From Anisakis pegreffii (taxonomy: Eukaryota; Nematoda; Chromadorea; Rhabditida; Anisakidae): a stretch of 64,000 bases of DNA. The position numbers were made by a program, and so were the translations under genes. Shown in pieces: positions 48,101 through 60,374 of the stretch; position 1 is the stretch's first letter; each line of letters opens with the position of its first letter. The notes under the pieces are model-generated. The model searched no databases. It saw only the letters and a list, made by a program, of their open reading frames with translations, and was not told the origin of the DNA. Where the stretch lies: NCBI GenBank assembly GCA_035041965.1, contig JAPYMA010003011.1, positions 434,001-498,000 on the forward strand, written 5' to 3'.

Positions 48101-50300
48101 ATTTCACGAAGTTTAGGAAATAATTGTTTGTTTGGGATCATTGGTGCGAACAGAACCACGCCTTTTTGTCGAAATGTTCCGCCTTCGTGTTGGACTCATC
48201 ATTCAGGTAGTTTTCTTGTGGAAACACTTCACTTGCTTATCTCAATATCACTTTATTGGTTAAATCCATTATGCCAGTTAATAAATGAATAATGAACGAA
48301 TAAAAACGACACCAGAAGATATAATCTATCAAAATTTATTGCATCAAAAGAGTGTATTAATTGCGTCTCTTTTAATTCATTATTCACTTACTTCTGTACC
48401 AGTACGACATAAATACCGTTGTTGAATTGCGGCAAGAAAATCACGAATGTGTTCGGATTTAACAAAATGACTTTAAGCAATCAGATTACTGCGATTTTTC
48501 GTGAAAGTGGTTAATGAGGTGTGTTGTTTTGTTGCATATCTTTAATGTACAGGTACTCGCCAGTGAGTTGGCTCGTCTCAGACAAATAACAGGAACGGAT
48601 GCATCCCAAAAACTATTGGAGATATCACCGTTCGAAGTGAAGTCGATGCTGCTGTCCTTGTTGAGTGGACGACTTCTTGAAGATTTGAGTGAAGAAGCTG
48701 AAACTGGTGCCAAAGAACAACGTACGGGTATGGGATCGATAAGAAAACAAATCGAGGAAAGGCGGGTAGGTCGACTGAATCTATTATCGAACAGCGAAGT
48801 ATTTGCGATTTTTGCTTATTATTTGAAAAATCATTAAAAAATTATTCTAAAGAATATTTGGAACTTTTCGATCGATTTCTTGCAAAATTTCGCTTATAAC
48901 TCTAATGAGAAGTCACTTTGTTAATGCTAATGTTTGTTATAATTGTAGTCAATGCGCAAATCGCTACATTCAATAAAAGGAAGTGAACACTCGGTGGAGA
49001 TGAGTCTCTTGGATCTGCCATTAGTGGAAGATGAATCCGTTGAGAGTGAAGATTTTCAGTTTGGTATATGGCTTAGGCATCGTCGAATCGATGGCGCCCT
49101 CAACCGCGTACCTCCTGAATTCTTTGCGGTAAATTTTGCTTCAGTTCGATCAGAAGAAATCTCTGTTTGTCTTAGCGCGAATGAATGTAACGTTATTACC
49201 GTTTGAATTTTTCTAGAATCGCGTACGGCATTAAAGGGGGCATTAATAAGAATTTTTCGTTCCTAACAGAAGTGTGAGTACTAAAATAATCCAATTGTGT
49301 TCGGGCTAACAAGTTCGTTTCAGACTCTGTGGGATACCGTTCGACGTTTTCCACGCGGACTATCGATCAATCGTATTGTTTTACACTGGGGACTCACTCA
49401 GGAGGTATGTGCTGTGTTTTTATTTTGGCGGTAAATTGTAATCATGGGCAAGATGAAATTTATTATGTATCGAAATCAACAATTAATCACTCATCTCAGC
49501 TTTACTGATTGAATTTAGAATTTAAATTTTCTTTTCGCTTTCAGATGACTCGCCGAGAAATGAAATTCGCTTTACAGGTGGAACAAGTATTGAATCAGGT
49601 TTGCTCTCTGCTCTTGCCTTAAGAATCTCACTAATGATGGTACCCCGTAGGAAGAATTGTCATTGCTAAGTCTCAATGCGTGTATTTAGATAGCCGAACC
49701 AGAATATCGTGAAATGATCGTTGAGGCACTTGCGTTACTCGGTAAAATGGATATACTGTTGAAGACGGATCGACCAAATATTCCATGCGATCGTGCATTC
49801 GACGTGGATAGCGTTGTTCATCTAGCCAACAAAATATTTGTGGAGCATAATGTTTGTTTTTAGTCATCGTTTTGTATAATTCGTTGCAATCCATCAAATT
49901 GTGCTGTGAATGAGGTGAAAACAATTAGATTTGTGCCTGTTACAAGTATGTGATGAATGACATAAATTTCTTCTTAAACTTTTTCTATTTCAGTTTATCC
50001 CTTGGAGGTTGATGAACTTTGCAGTTAAGTGTGATAGGCTAGAATAGCGTTAAATTGAGCGTATGCTTTTAGACGCCTTTTTTGCTGATTCTCAGAAATA
50101 CGTGGTGGTTATATTTGGAATGAACTTGGTTATAGAGACAAATGGAAACGATCGTAATGGAATGTTGTGGTAGTGGTAAACGGTGTGATGGTGCTCAAGG
50201 AATGTGTCAGCACTTTTACGATTCAGCTCCAGCCGGCGAATATGGCACCGCACATTATCTCATCAAAGCATTAATGGAAATCCTTGGCCCAGCTAACTGA
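39140..50300 (+). CDS. Phosphorylase b kinase regulatory subunit alpha, 1,240 aa
   Basis: Regulatory alpha subunit of the (alpha-beta-gamma-delta)4 phosphorylase kinase, which activates glycogen phosphorylase in the cytosol. Exons: 39140-39253, 39869-40002, 40129-40340, 40655-40737, 40945-41080, 41309-41394, 41826-41984, 42421-42573, 42754-42872, 43134-43267, 43519-43651, 43834-43951, 44033-44191, 45020-45120, 45282-45442, 45603-45719, 46152-46294, 46429-46517, 46845-46958, 47091-47169, 47382-47615, 48117-48206, 48553-48765, 48949-49128, 49324-49404, 49545-49598, 49690-49851, 50136-50300. All junctions keep phase (3,723 nt), close to the vertebrate alpha length. N-terminus [12 protein letters not shown] and AWVRDNVY, then [16 protein letters not shown] and IECEWPLF, mark the glucoamylase-like domain. 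C-terminal landmarks are [16 protein letters not shown] ([13 protein letters not shown]) and [11 protein letters not shown]. The middle (about 650-800) is a variable, Ser-rich, likely phosphorylated linker. It ends Gly-Pro-Ala-Asn, without the CaaX box of vertebrate alpha. Compared with vertebrate alpha, about 4 residues are missing between exons 11 and 12, so a micro-exon is possible. Confidence 0.95.
39370..39490. repeat. GC-rich island in intron 1 of the phosphorylase kinase gene
   Basis: A short GC-rich tract with ttcggagccctcgatc, gctcccaaccctcgga and gattttgctcg. The same kinds of words occur in the intronic islands at 10860-11225 and 47640-47870, which suggests one dispersed, decayed repeat family. 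Confidence 0.4.
41451..41725. mobile_element. Fold-back / MITE-like element with 88-bp inverted repeats in intron 6
   Basis: The left arm 41451-41538 begins agtgagtcaaaacactaa and is matched along its whole length by the reverse complement of the right arm 41638-41725, which ends ctttgagtcact, at roughly 80-85 percent identity by eye. A spacer of about 100 bp separates the arms. The sequence TGAT flanks both outer ends (41447-41450 and 41726-41729), a possible 4-bp target-site duplication. The element nearly fills the 431-bp intron 41395-41825 of the phosphorylase kinase gene and encodes nothing. It fits a non-autonomous DNA transposon derivative and would form a long hairpin in the pre-mRNA. 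Confidence 0.75.
47640..47870. repeat. GC-rich island in intron 21 of the phosphorylase kinase gene
   Basis: A GC-rich stretch in the intron 47616-48116 with gacaattttgctcc, cttcccccgatcaattcgctcc and cctcgga-type words. Resemblance to the islands at 10860-11225 and 39370-39490 suggests a shared origin. Two short open frames here (47575 and 47642) are not supported as exons because the flanking exons join in phase without them. Confidence 0.4.
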
Positions 50301-51738
50301 ATCGAATCGACTCTTTCTTCATTTTTATAGTTCGTTTATTTTCCTGTCATTCTTATTATTTTGTTAGTGTATTAATTTTTAAAAATTTGTTTCAAGTTTC
50401 GTTCGGTCAGAAGTGAAATGAGATCTGTTTTATTGGTCAATGATTAATTCATGAGTTAGATTCACGATTTACATCTCATTAAGAAAATTACAATATGCGT
50501 TTGTTTTGTTCTAGTGCGAATAATTTTCCGTAGCTGATAAGTACTTCTGTTCAGATAAACGGTTATTGGCTGTTGTTCCAGCACGATCCAATCATACTAG
50601 TCATCTACCGATTTTTTTTTTCGATTTTGCCTTGCCATATTTTCGATTTTTTTTGTCGTTTTCTTCTGCAGTAATAATGAGGTCGTTTTGGAGTTAAATT
50701 TCGACCAGTGTAGATTGCACGCTGAAATAATTTTACAATTTTTTGTACTTGTATTTAGTAATTTCACTGTATTATATTTATTCACATTTAATACAATTAG
50801 TATTAATACGGAGTGTCCTTTCTAGAAGTGGTGCTATTTATTGTTTCTCTTTAAGTGCTCACTCTTAACATCTCATACGGACATAAGTGTTTGCTTATTG
50901 TTATGCCATTGTACTTTTTGACAGGTCGAATTAAATTCGAATGAAGAAATTCATTTCGTACAACATTCAGTTGATATATTCAGTTAAATCGAATTGTTAC
51001 TTTCAATTGGATGCTTTCATGTTAACGTCATCGTAGTATCTCGCAATCAGTAAAGATATGCGCAAAATTCTTCATGAACGATGCAATGTTGTATGAGATA
51101 ACAACTTTCTGAACAGCTGATATCGAAAAACGTGATCATTAAGTGATTTCAAGATGTGTGCAATCCGTATAAGTTATTTGACGTCGTTGTTTGTTCCTCT
51201 GAATACATGCCTTCTTTTTCGTCGTTAATCGCCATTGTACACGAATGATCAATTTATCATCTCATTAGTTTACCATTTGAATTCCTCATCAAAAAATATG
51301 ATTTCCGCTATGATGTGCATGAATTTCTTCATTTCTAAAAGTTGTTCCATTAGTGCTGACTGCTTTGATTCTGTGTTTATACTTTTCATTCCTCTGAAGA
51401 TTCGGGTGGGTTGGTTTGGGATAGAGAATATTTGTGCTAGATTAATCGTGTTAATTTCCATTTCCAATGTTTGACCGACAGTGATTGATGTAGTATTTAT
51501 TGTATAGTGTGCGTTGAGCTTAGAAGAATGGTGCATGCAAAAGTAGAATAAAAGTTTCGTTAGTTAATTGAAGCTGTCGACATTAATTGTTTGGATAAAG
51601 GATCGCGTACTTATTGTTTTCGCAACCAGTTAACCTTCAGCATCTCATCATTCATTCATTGTTAAGAACAACTGTAAAAATGTTTTATTGATAAATACTC
51701 TGATACGTTCTTTTGATGAGTAAATCAAGCTCTCCTAA
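50301..51738. other. Region downstream of the phosphorylase kinase gene; no firm gene
   Basis: AT-rich sequence. On the minus strand an 88-codon frame at 51270-51536 (central QTLEMEINTINLAQIFSIP, then a Met/Glu-rich stretch) has a reasonable composition, but no partner exon or family was found. I see nothing else that I can support. Confidence 0.4.
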
Positions 51739-51939
51739 CTTCAAGTCAAATGGATCCTTGCTGAATATGGGAAAGGTATGCCGATATGGAATGGAGCCTT
51801 CCTAGGCGATAAGAGAACCGCCTTTGGAGGAGACGCTATTAATACAATTATCTTCTTGACCGATAGAAACCGGAAGTTGGTGAATGCTGATGTTTCGGTT
51901 GATCGCATTCAACCCTGGAATTTGAATTATTCGTGGTAA
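51739..51939 (+). pseudogene. Isolated coding-like exon or gene fragment
   Basis: Sixty-seven codons are open between two stops and the translation reads like folded protein: WILAEYGKGMPIWNGAF, then GDKRTAFGGDAINTIIFLTD, ending RIQPWNLNYSW before a TAA. A TTCAAG at 51745 could be the acceptor. No upstream exon in the same orientation is visible within 1.4 kb, and downstream lies the 3' end of the convergent PTR gene. I do not recognise the family. It could be the last exon of an undetected gene or a retained fragment; pseudogene is a provisional label. Confidence 0.35.
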
Positions 51940-52091
51940 CCATATTATAATATATCCAGTCTAAATTTATCATGGTTCAGTATTATTAATCACTCAGTTT
52001 TTGCATCAAGATTTTCGGATTTACAAACATTTTTCTTTGTTAATTCCCGTTATCTCAATCAGGACAACTTATTTGGAATGTAAATAAAATA

Positions 52092-55000
52092 TCAATGACA
52101 TAGTGATGATAACCGTTCAAGTTGATCCGTCGTCTCATTCGTATAAAGGAGAGTGAGAAAAACTGGCAGAATAACAAGGCTGTGTAATGTGCCAAGTGTG
52201 ACCACGAGAAAGATGGTTTTAAGAAATGATCGAAACACATAGCTATCAGCTGATATCATGAAAGATATGCCTAAATACAGTCACTTTGTCTCACGTCATT
52301 GTATGACATGCAACGATGGAAATGTTTCATCAGATTAAAGGTCTGAGATTAAGCAATCATGATGGATTAATATTCCTTTTAAGATCTCATCAAAACAGCG
52401 TATAGCTACTGAGCAAACATTTGAGTACCTTGACTGATCCTCTTTGCCTCATTTGAAAATTTTTGTGATGAAAGTAAAGCATTTTTGTTAATAAAATTTG
52501 ATGTAATATGATAGTATAGATCGGCGAAATAGATATTCGTTACTTTGCTAGTGTCACTAATAGCATTGTGGTGATATGCCTTTAAAACAATAACCCACCC
52601 AAAATTGTACTCGATGAACTTTGAAGGATCGGTGTGCCAACAACGTAAAGAGCATAGCGCATTCGCTGAGACGCATCTGGATTTGAACCCTTAAATGAAA
52701 GGTATCTTCTGGCTGAATAAAGATGAATTCATCGATTAGTTAAGGAGCAATGAGTGAAAAAACTCATTTCGTTTAAAGATTTGACCGATAAAGCAATCCA
52801 ATACCGTTAATGATCATTTTACAAGGAATGCGACAATTATAAATGCTTTGGACATGATTCTGGGCCATCAAAAAAAGTGATGAATGTGGGTATTGCATTA
52901 ATATGGCAAATTATTTTATGAGAAATGATTTGAAAATTTAATAAGTTGAACATTTAAGATAACCTTGGCGAAATTATATGCGAAGTGAGAAGCGAAATCA
53001 ACACAAAACCCAATACTCATAACAATTGTTAGCATCGAGACAAAGTCGAGTCGAACGTTCCAAAATGTCATAAAACCAATTATGCCTAAATTAATACTCA
53101 GTATGGTTACTGCCACCCAGACTGAGGCTGTCGTCTCGGGGATCAATAGCAATGAAACGATCATCACAGCAACACCAGCAATCAACATTGAGGTCACAGT
53201 GGTTGGCAGAACGGCGTTGTATTGCTCAGCAAACTGAAACATTATTTCATTAACGGAACTGGCAAATTAATCGTTGCTCATTGTCTCTCTCCACAGATCG
53301 ATCATGAACGCGCCTACGTTCATGTGATTAGGCATCGCTGATAATGTAATGATAATGAGGAATTAGTGGTCAACGATTTAGGGAATATCCATAATTTGCA
53401 TGAATAGAAACGTTCGCAGTATGCATGAAATCTTTCCAGTCTCCAGTGAATAAATCCATAACTCATACTTGAAAGAAATCAGCATAGACGTTCGTAGGAA
53501 GTAGTCGACTGTTTTCGGCAATGCGCCTGAACAAATGCATCGCTCTGGTTTGATTGTGTGCTCCTACGAACCTTAATTCAACAATCGCACGAGATGCTTC
53601 CAGCAAGGTGTAGTTCTTGTTGAAGATGATATCCCTGAATGGTGTTATGTTTTTTTTTCAACATCAGTTTAACGAGTATCTCAATTACTTACGGTTAGTT
53701 TTTTCTTCGTTCACTCTGAAAGCTATCTGAATGAAAGCGGTTGTTTGGCATTCATCTCACAACTTTGCCTTGAAATTTTTGAACTTTACCATGTAACAAC
53801 GTCCCAAATGATCCAAAGAAGATCAAAAGACAATTTCAATGAATCAAATATCAACCGTTTGTATCTAGCGAAGTGTGCCTTCGAGAGGAATTTATCTCGC
53901 ACTAAAAATGCGAAATTATCAGATGTTAATTGAAGTCCTGATTGTTGAATCGTTGAACTGAATGCACGAAGCCTGCAAAAATTAATGATTTTGCCATCGA
54001 AATGTCATTCAGTCTTGAAAAAAAATTGTGTAAGATTATCATCTTAATGAAATAGAACGAACAAGGCGGTGCCGGTTGCCCTTCCTATTGCTCAACTTCT
54101 TACTTGCAAATTGCAAATTTTTAACTTGCAAATTTATTCAGCTGCGGTCGGCCAGCAGCAACTCTAAACATTGTTCTAATGCATTCACTGATATTTTCAC
54201 ATTCGTATCTCGAATATACTCTTACCAAAAATCGCTTGCACCAGTATATTCGGTATATTCGTATAGCTCAATCTCTTTATCAAGCACCTTCCATAGTTTA
54301 TGATGATTATTTCCAATGGACGAAAGATTATGCATCCAAACGTGCAGATAACTCGGTGAATCTTAACAGTACAATTATATGCTGTTCAATCTGGAGTTTC
54401 CGCAGATGTATTTCAAGTGTTCGTTCATTTTTCGAAAATCGTAGAGAATTTTGTTGTGACGAAAATCAGTGTCTGTCCAATTATTGCTGCCAATTTGATC
54501 TTTCATTCAATTAATCGGTCGATCAAACAGCTGATGAAAGTAACAAACGAGAGAAATATTTTTCGGTGTCTTCGAGTGCATCTCTGCCATAAGAACGTTC
54601 GGGTAACAGATCATTGGCTTCAAGACCAACTTTAACATTGAGGTATCCGATAATCGAAACTACCTGAAACAGAACAATTACTTAACGCATTTGATGTTTG
54701 TTCACCTCTCCACTTTTAGTCGCCTTATTCGAAAAATGCATGTGCAAAATCAGTTTAATTGGATTCAAATTCGCATTGATGATGTTTTTGGCTGTCTTTT
54801 CTCCGAACGGCATATGGCATATGGTCAATTCCAATAACCGAATGGAAATAATGAAGCGTGAAAATAATAAATGATTTGAACTTGAAAAATAAAACACTCA
54901 CAATATAGAAACTGAATAGAATAATGATTACTAAACGAATAAAAGGATTTAGCAATGCGTCAGAATAAGTTGTTCGGAAAAATTCAGCTAATGCATGATT

Positions 55001-58000
55001 TTTTGATGAGAACTGTCCCGTTCGTCGTTCAAATTCACCTTCTTCGGCAAAGTCATTGAATTTTGAGGGATTCATGTTTGGATCTGAAAAGCACAGTAAA
55101 GTAACGATTTCGTTAGCGATATCGGACCACTGACAATTACATCACTTGAACAAAAATTACACTCAACGATTACAGATATCATAGTTAACGTTGCTGAAGA
55201 ATTACGAAGTTGTTTCTAATTAATAACACAGCCTGTTGAGAATTAAAAATTGCACTTTGGACGAGAACCATTTAATATTAAGTCATCTTATAGCTAACGC
55301 TCTTTACGGATGATAGATTAGGAATTACGCGCTGTGTGGAATATCATTTGGAAGATTGATTACCCTCGAAATATTGTTATTCATTAATATTTCGCCTCAT
55401 ACTTACTGGCCTGAAGAAACAAAATAGAATGAAAATATCGAACTTACTTAATTTGGGCACTGGAGTGACTCTGTTCAGATGATTTGTTAGATGATTTTCA
55501 ACAATTGCAAACGTCAAACAATGCCGATGTGATACTTCCCGTTTACAAGTCAGTGCCATTATTCCTAGAATGGGGCAAATTATTAGGACTCAGCCGGACA
55601 TTTCTATGATTTCGGATTGTGTTTTTAAACGCAACAAATCAAGAGAACGAGGCGATGCTTTTTCTGGTTTCGTTTCATATTACCATTCGGTCAAAAGAAG
55701 TCGTACCCGCAAGAAAAGTCAGCTGATAGATATAGATGAAGAGAACAGCGACAACCGCATAAGCACAGAACATCTGAAAGTTAGAGGATATTATTAGTTG
55801 CAATATTTTCTAATGAAATTTCTGTCCTCTTCTGCATCATCAACTGAAACGAGGTTCCAATCCCTCGAACCTGAGTAGCCTGCTATAAGCATATAATCTT
55901 ATCAGAACCATCGAAAGCCACAAATATTATTGCGTAATATAAATGCTTAAAGTGATTAGATTGAATATGACCTGTATTGAAGGAAATGGAGAGATACAGC
56001 CAACCAAGAATGAAATAATATCGCTCATTGACGTAACCGTAATTGAAACACTTGCATCCGAAAATGACTTCATCATACGTCGCTCCAGGGATTCGTTGAT
56101 ATTTGTGGCTCTCCAGGCCGATAGCAATATAAACACATTATCTATGCCAACAGCTGAATATTGCGAAGTTTTGTAAAACGCGGTGAATCAAAGACCATTA
56201 AGCCTATGGAAACATCGTTTCGAGAACAAAAACTCGACGAAAATTCGCATTCGTTTCCAACAAATTTTCTAATACCAATCATAAAATCTGATGAAACCAA
56301 TCGAAAAATTTTACATTGTATTTGTTTATCCAAATCTGTGAAGTATCCTCCTCGTAACACCAAACTAATCTGAGCAATTTCAATAAATGCATTTAAATAT
56401 CATTTATAAAGTGTTCTGATCAGCAACAAACTTACAAAAAACCACAAAAGGCATAGAATAAGCGACACTGGTCAGCTTGAAACCGCAAAGTAGCATCAAA
56501 CCAACAGCACTCGTAATCGCCATTGCTACAGTTAGCACTCCACCAATCGCTAACCAAGGTCTCGATCTCACCCATGAAGTAACACAGCAGCATAGAATTG
56601 TGTACAGCGATACCACAATGAAACATGGCAGCATCATTCTCAAAAAATTTGCAATTTTTTTATTCGTAGCATTCAATTTCTATAAACATTCTATGCGTTC
56701 AGGTCACACTTCGAGAATAATTTGATTTATTAAAACATTCGAAATCCTTAATTTCATTGAAAATTTTCACTATCATCTTCGTAGCTTGCAACACATCTAT
56801 ATTCAGTCCACCATCAAAATATTGATGTGCTTAAGGAGGTTTGTTAGAATAGACAAATTTTGATGTCCCAAAACATTTTCGAAAGCAGTTCATAAAGCAT
56901 ACTTTTTGAGCTTTTCACGATCCTTAATGCTCTCTGAAGCAAGCGTCTCGTATGTCCACCACGAAACGTGAATATTATTAGGGCGATGTTTGGAGAGGAA
57001 ATCAATCAGTTTCAATTCCCATTGCTCAGCAATCCAATCATCCGATTCTGAATGATGTCGAAGAGCGTATGGTAACATAATTGCTTCGGCTCCTGAAATG
57101 TAGCGTTATCCAAAAAAGAATTTGCATGACAAAATAGGTCCACTTGGTGCGGAAAGTTTTAACGAAGATAGCATCTAACGAAAACGACGAGTTTGAAACG
57201 ATGTTTTGACAATGTCATAAAAATTGATGGAGACAATGGGCGAAGAGTAACGATGATATATCTGCAAAAGTAATAATGAAATTTGAGTTGCTATCTGAGC
57301 GCAACTGTAAGCTTACCAATTAATTGTCGCTTTCCATTAAACACCAAACCACCTAAGAAATTTGTGATCACTTTCTTGTCCATTGATATTAGTTCAATGA
57401 TTTGTGTTGACGTTAACTGATCTATTGTTGAATTCCCTAATAACCGATTGTTAAGGACCATAAATTTGTGCATCTCAATGAGCGGATTAGACACACAAAT
57501 TTGTTCGGGTCTGAAATTGGGCATGTTTTGAGTGAACAATTCGTCTAATTGAAATGCTAGGGATGAATGGTTTTCGGTCATTTTTGGGGAATGTCTCAGA
57601 TTATTTTTGATATAGACAGAGACACTTACGTGGATACGTTTGAAGATAAGACGAGATGCATGAGGTTGACGAAAAGACCAGGTACTTGTAATTTGACACA
57701 AATTGATGGGTAAGTAATGCTTCGATTGCGATCACCATCCACTGATAGCAACTGAATACTGTTCCAGAGTTGCATCACCGATTTTATAGTATTTACACCC
57801 AATATATTTCCATCTTCTGCATCGGCCGCTGTCACAATAACATAACCAGATCGCTTGATATCGTAACTAATGAGAAAATGCTGATAAGTCACTGATTGCA
57901 AGAGATGATGGATTGATAAGCAATTTTTTAGGTAAAACCATAAGAACCGGGCACAGATAGTTTCATTAATTGTTAATTAATCGTTAGTCGTCACTCGACG

Positions 58001-58939
58001 TCGTTAATTTCTTCGATTTATTTTATTTTAAAAAGTTAACTCAATAATATCGACGATAAGTTTTCAGCTCGCGTTAATCCGTCAAAATTTTCGTAACAGT
58101 TCATTTAAAAATTTTTGAATATCCCTTCTCACAGGAAAGAATTTCATTTTGGAGGTGAACTTGAGAGTACCGAGTGCATTGAGCATACTGTAAAACCATT
58201 GTTGATTGACTTCTTAGAAAGTTTTTGCAGTCCCTCACCGATGCTCTCGAAACGCTCATTTGCTCTCAGGAAATAGACGCAACAAAACTGACGAATTCAA
58301 CGGAAGTAAATTTCTTGATCAGTGCATCAATTTTCTGATTATCTTCTGAACTGCTATTGAGAAATAACATATTATCAGGACTAGAGAGGATTGCGATCAT
58401 CTGTATTGTTGCGGGGGGGGGGGGATGACGGTCCTCCATAAAGACAAATGGGACGAAGAGCACAAAACGTGAAATACACTTTCATGTAACATTCATTTTA
58501 TGTATTGTGAACAAAATTTTGAAAATGAAGAAAAATATATGACAGAAAATCCATTGATTCGCCTTATCCAGCGAAAAGTCGAACGATTTAACCTGCATAA
58601 AATCGAATACTCTACGATAGAACACATCTTATTATTATCATCAGAATGCATTTCTTAAAATGACTGCACTTACCGTCTAATTGCGTAGAATGGATCTGAA
58701 TCATTTATATGGAACAACGAATCAAGTTGACGGAATTCGTAATGTGCAACTGTGTTCATAGGTGTGTAGAGATCAATTTGGTCCTTTAGAAATGCTTGAG
58801 GATATCTCGAGAGGCCTAATGACAGCAATACGGTAGTGATTAATGGCACAATCATAAATGGCCAAGGAAACAGCAAAACATAGCGAGCGTATTCGCTGAA
58901 GAATCTCGTGAAGCGCTTTTCAACGCAATCTGCCCGCAT
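52092..58939 (-). CDS. Patched-related (PTR) family membrane protein, 903 aa
   Basis: Sixteen minus-strand exons: 58674-58939, 57630-57866, 57317-57510, 56903-57092, 56436-56638, 55972-56153, 55707-55773, 55448-55564, 54902-55083, 54549-54663, 54226-54361, 53856-53972, 53469-53634, 52964-53233, 52599-52689, 52092-52270. Phases fit at every junction (2,712 nt). The first membrane helix is at about residues 20-43 after MRADCVEKRFTRFFSEYAR. Next is a large extracellular loop, then the sterol-sensing block of about five helices (residues ~297-485; SLYTILCCCVTSW, VGIDNVFILLSAW, YAVVAVLFIYIYQLTFLAG). A second loop ends FWLRAF, and the C-terminal helix bundle (residues ~725-903) carries VMSIGFCVDFASHFAYNFAK with the RND-type Gly-x3-Asp motif and ends in FLKTIFLVVTLGTLHSLVIL. 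PTR proteins in C. elegans act in moulting, cuticle and membrane traffic (family knowledge). The specific ptr ortholog cannot be named. Start chosen as the first ATG before the conserved DCVEKRF. The exon at 56638 uses a TTTTGAG acceptor, needed for phase. Confidence 0.93.
58413..58424. repeat. Homopolymer run of 12 G in PTR intron 1
   Basis: Twelve consecutive G bases (after a gc at 58411-58412) lie in intron 1 (57867-58673) of the PTR gene. Read on the minus strand inside a chance open frame it gives four prolines. Such runs are prone to sequencing and replication slippage. Confidence 0.95.
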
Positions 58940-60374
58940 CGTCGCTACTAAAGTCGATCAGCGTTGTCCTCACGATTATTTATGAGCGATTTCATTGCAT
59001 CATCACTGCTTGAATTGATCAGTGCTGGAATGCATAAACATGCTCAATGCGACACTCAACGATTGAAAGAATGTAACGTGACTTAAATTCTTTTAAGGAA
59101 TTTCATCGGACTGATCATTTGCTTGGGACTGACATTTATGAACGATCAGCATCCCTCACCTTACTAAACACACTCGACTGCAAACAGAGACACAAATGAA
59201 ATTGAAAGAATGCTTCTTGAATCTTACGTTAGTAATAAACTGAGCAGAATTAAAAATACGAATGGAAATTATTAGATGAAAGGCTTAGAATATCTGACAG
59301 ACACATCATCGTTAATAGTTTATCTTCTCAAGCAACTTATATAACGACTTATTCACGCCACTCAACAATTTGACAATTTGAATGTTTCATGGGAATGCAA
59401 TCATTGAAAGATGCTTATGTTGTGAAAAGATCCGTTGAAGTTTATAAGGAAATGAGATTTGAGAGGCACACAGGAATAAACAAGCGGTTTGGATGTTTTT
59501 AGAGGGGTGCGCAATGAGTGCGTTACTCTTTGCTCACAATCGTAATGTTGACCCATTTAGGTCTGATTATTCAATCAGTTCAATAAACACACCTATATGA
59601 ACATTTTACCGATCAATGCACCTCTTTCAAAGAGATTCAATAGGGCTCATGAAACATATAAAGGTTATTGCTGTCCGAAATGAATAAATAAGGGAAAAAT
59701 ATGCAAAAGTATGTGATGGTGTTGTCTGGTGGCTGTCTGATAATGGGTAGCGATTCAGTGAACCGCAAGGGAAAGGATTATCTCTTCAAGTTCGAATATA
59801 TCTCATGATTGATATCTGTAATAAACTGAAATCTTGACAACTCATCTGATAATTTGGAAAACTTTAATTCAACTAATTTTCGAAGTTATTGACAACGATC
59901 GATGCTGTGTAAAGACGCAGGATTCGTGTGACACAGTCAGCAGTAAATGTGCATAGCAGAGAAGAAGGTTAAAGTTGAAAACACATTTATTAACAAATGT
60001 AATTGTTAACTGTTTCTTTGTTTATTTACGATTGCAGAAATTCTAAAACTCTGAACTGTTCGAATGTCATTCGTAGAATATGAAATCAGCCTTTTCATTA
60101 ATGTTTATATTCGCCTCTGAAAGCAAAGCGAAGTCATGCTGAACGTAACAATAACGAATGGAGGTCATTGAAATTTGTGGTTCGTTCGCAATAAAATGCT
60201 GAATAGGTGAATTCAGCAGCAATTATAAATTCAGCAATAAAAACATCACTGCTATCCTCTAATATACTGCTCTGATTTGAAATTTGCTTCTGCAGATAGC
60301 AGCAGAATTTATTGAATTCTTTCGTAACACTTTCCGTTCGTTGCATTAATCGAGAACGAATTTCGAATGGATTA
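58940..60374. other. Upstream region of the PTR gene; no gene seen
   Basis: AT-rich sequence between two minus-strand genes. It should hold the PTR promoter and the 3' UTR of the small membrane-protein gene. The frame at 60134-60346 (-) directly follows that gene's stop codon but has no splice connection that I can show. Confidence 0.5.

Noticed and set aside
54179..54514. A 111-codon plus-strand ORF with a protein-like stretch (YDDYFQWTKDYASK)
   Set aside because: It is antisense to PTR exon 54226-54361, which joins neighbours in phase on the minus strand.
58266..58463. A 65-codon minus-strand ORF containing a poly-Pro tract
   Set aside because: It lies in PTR intron 1, and exons 58674-58939 and 57630-57866 join in perfect phase and sequence without it.
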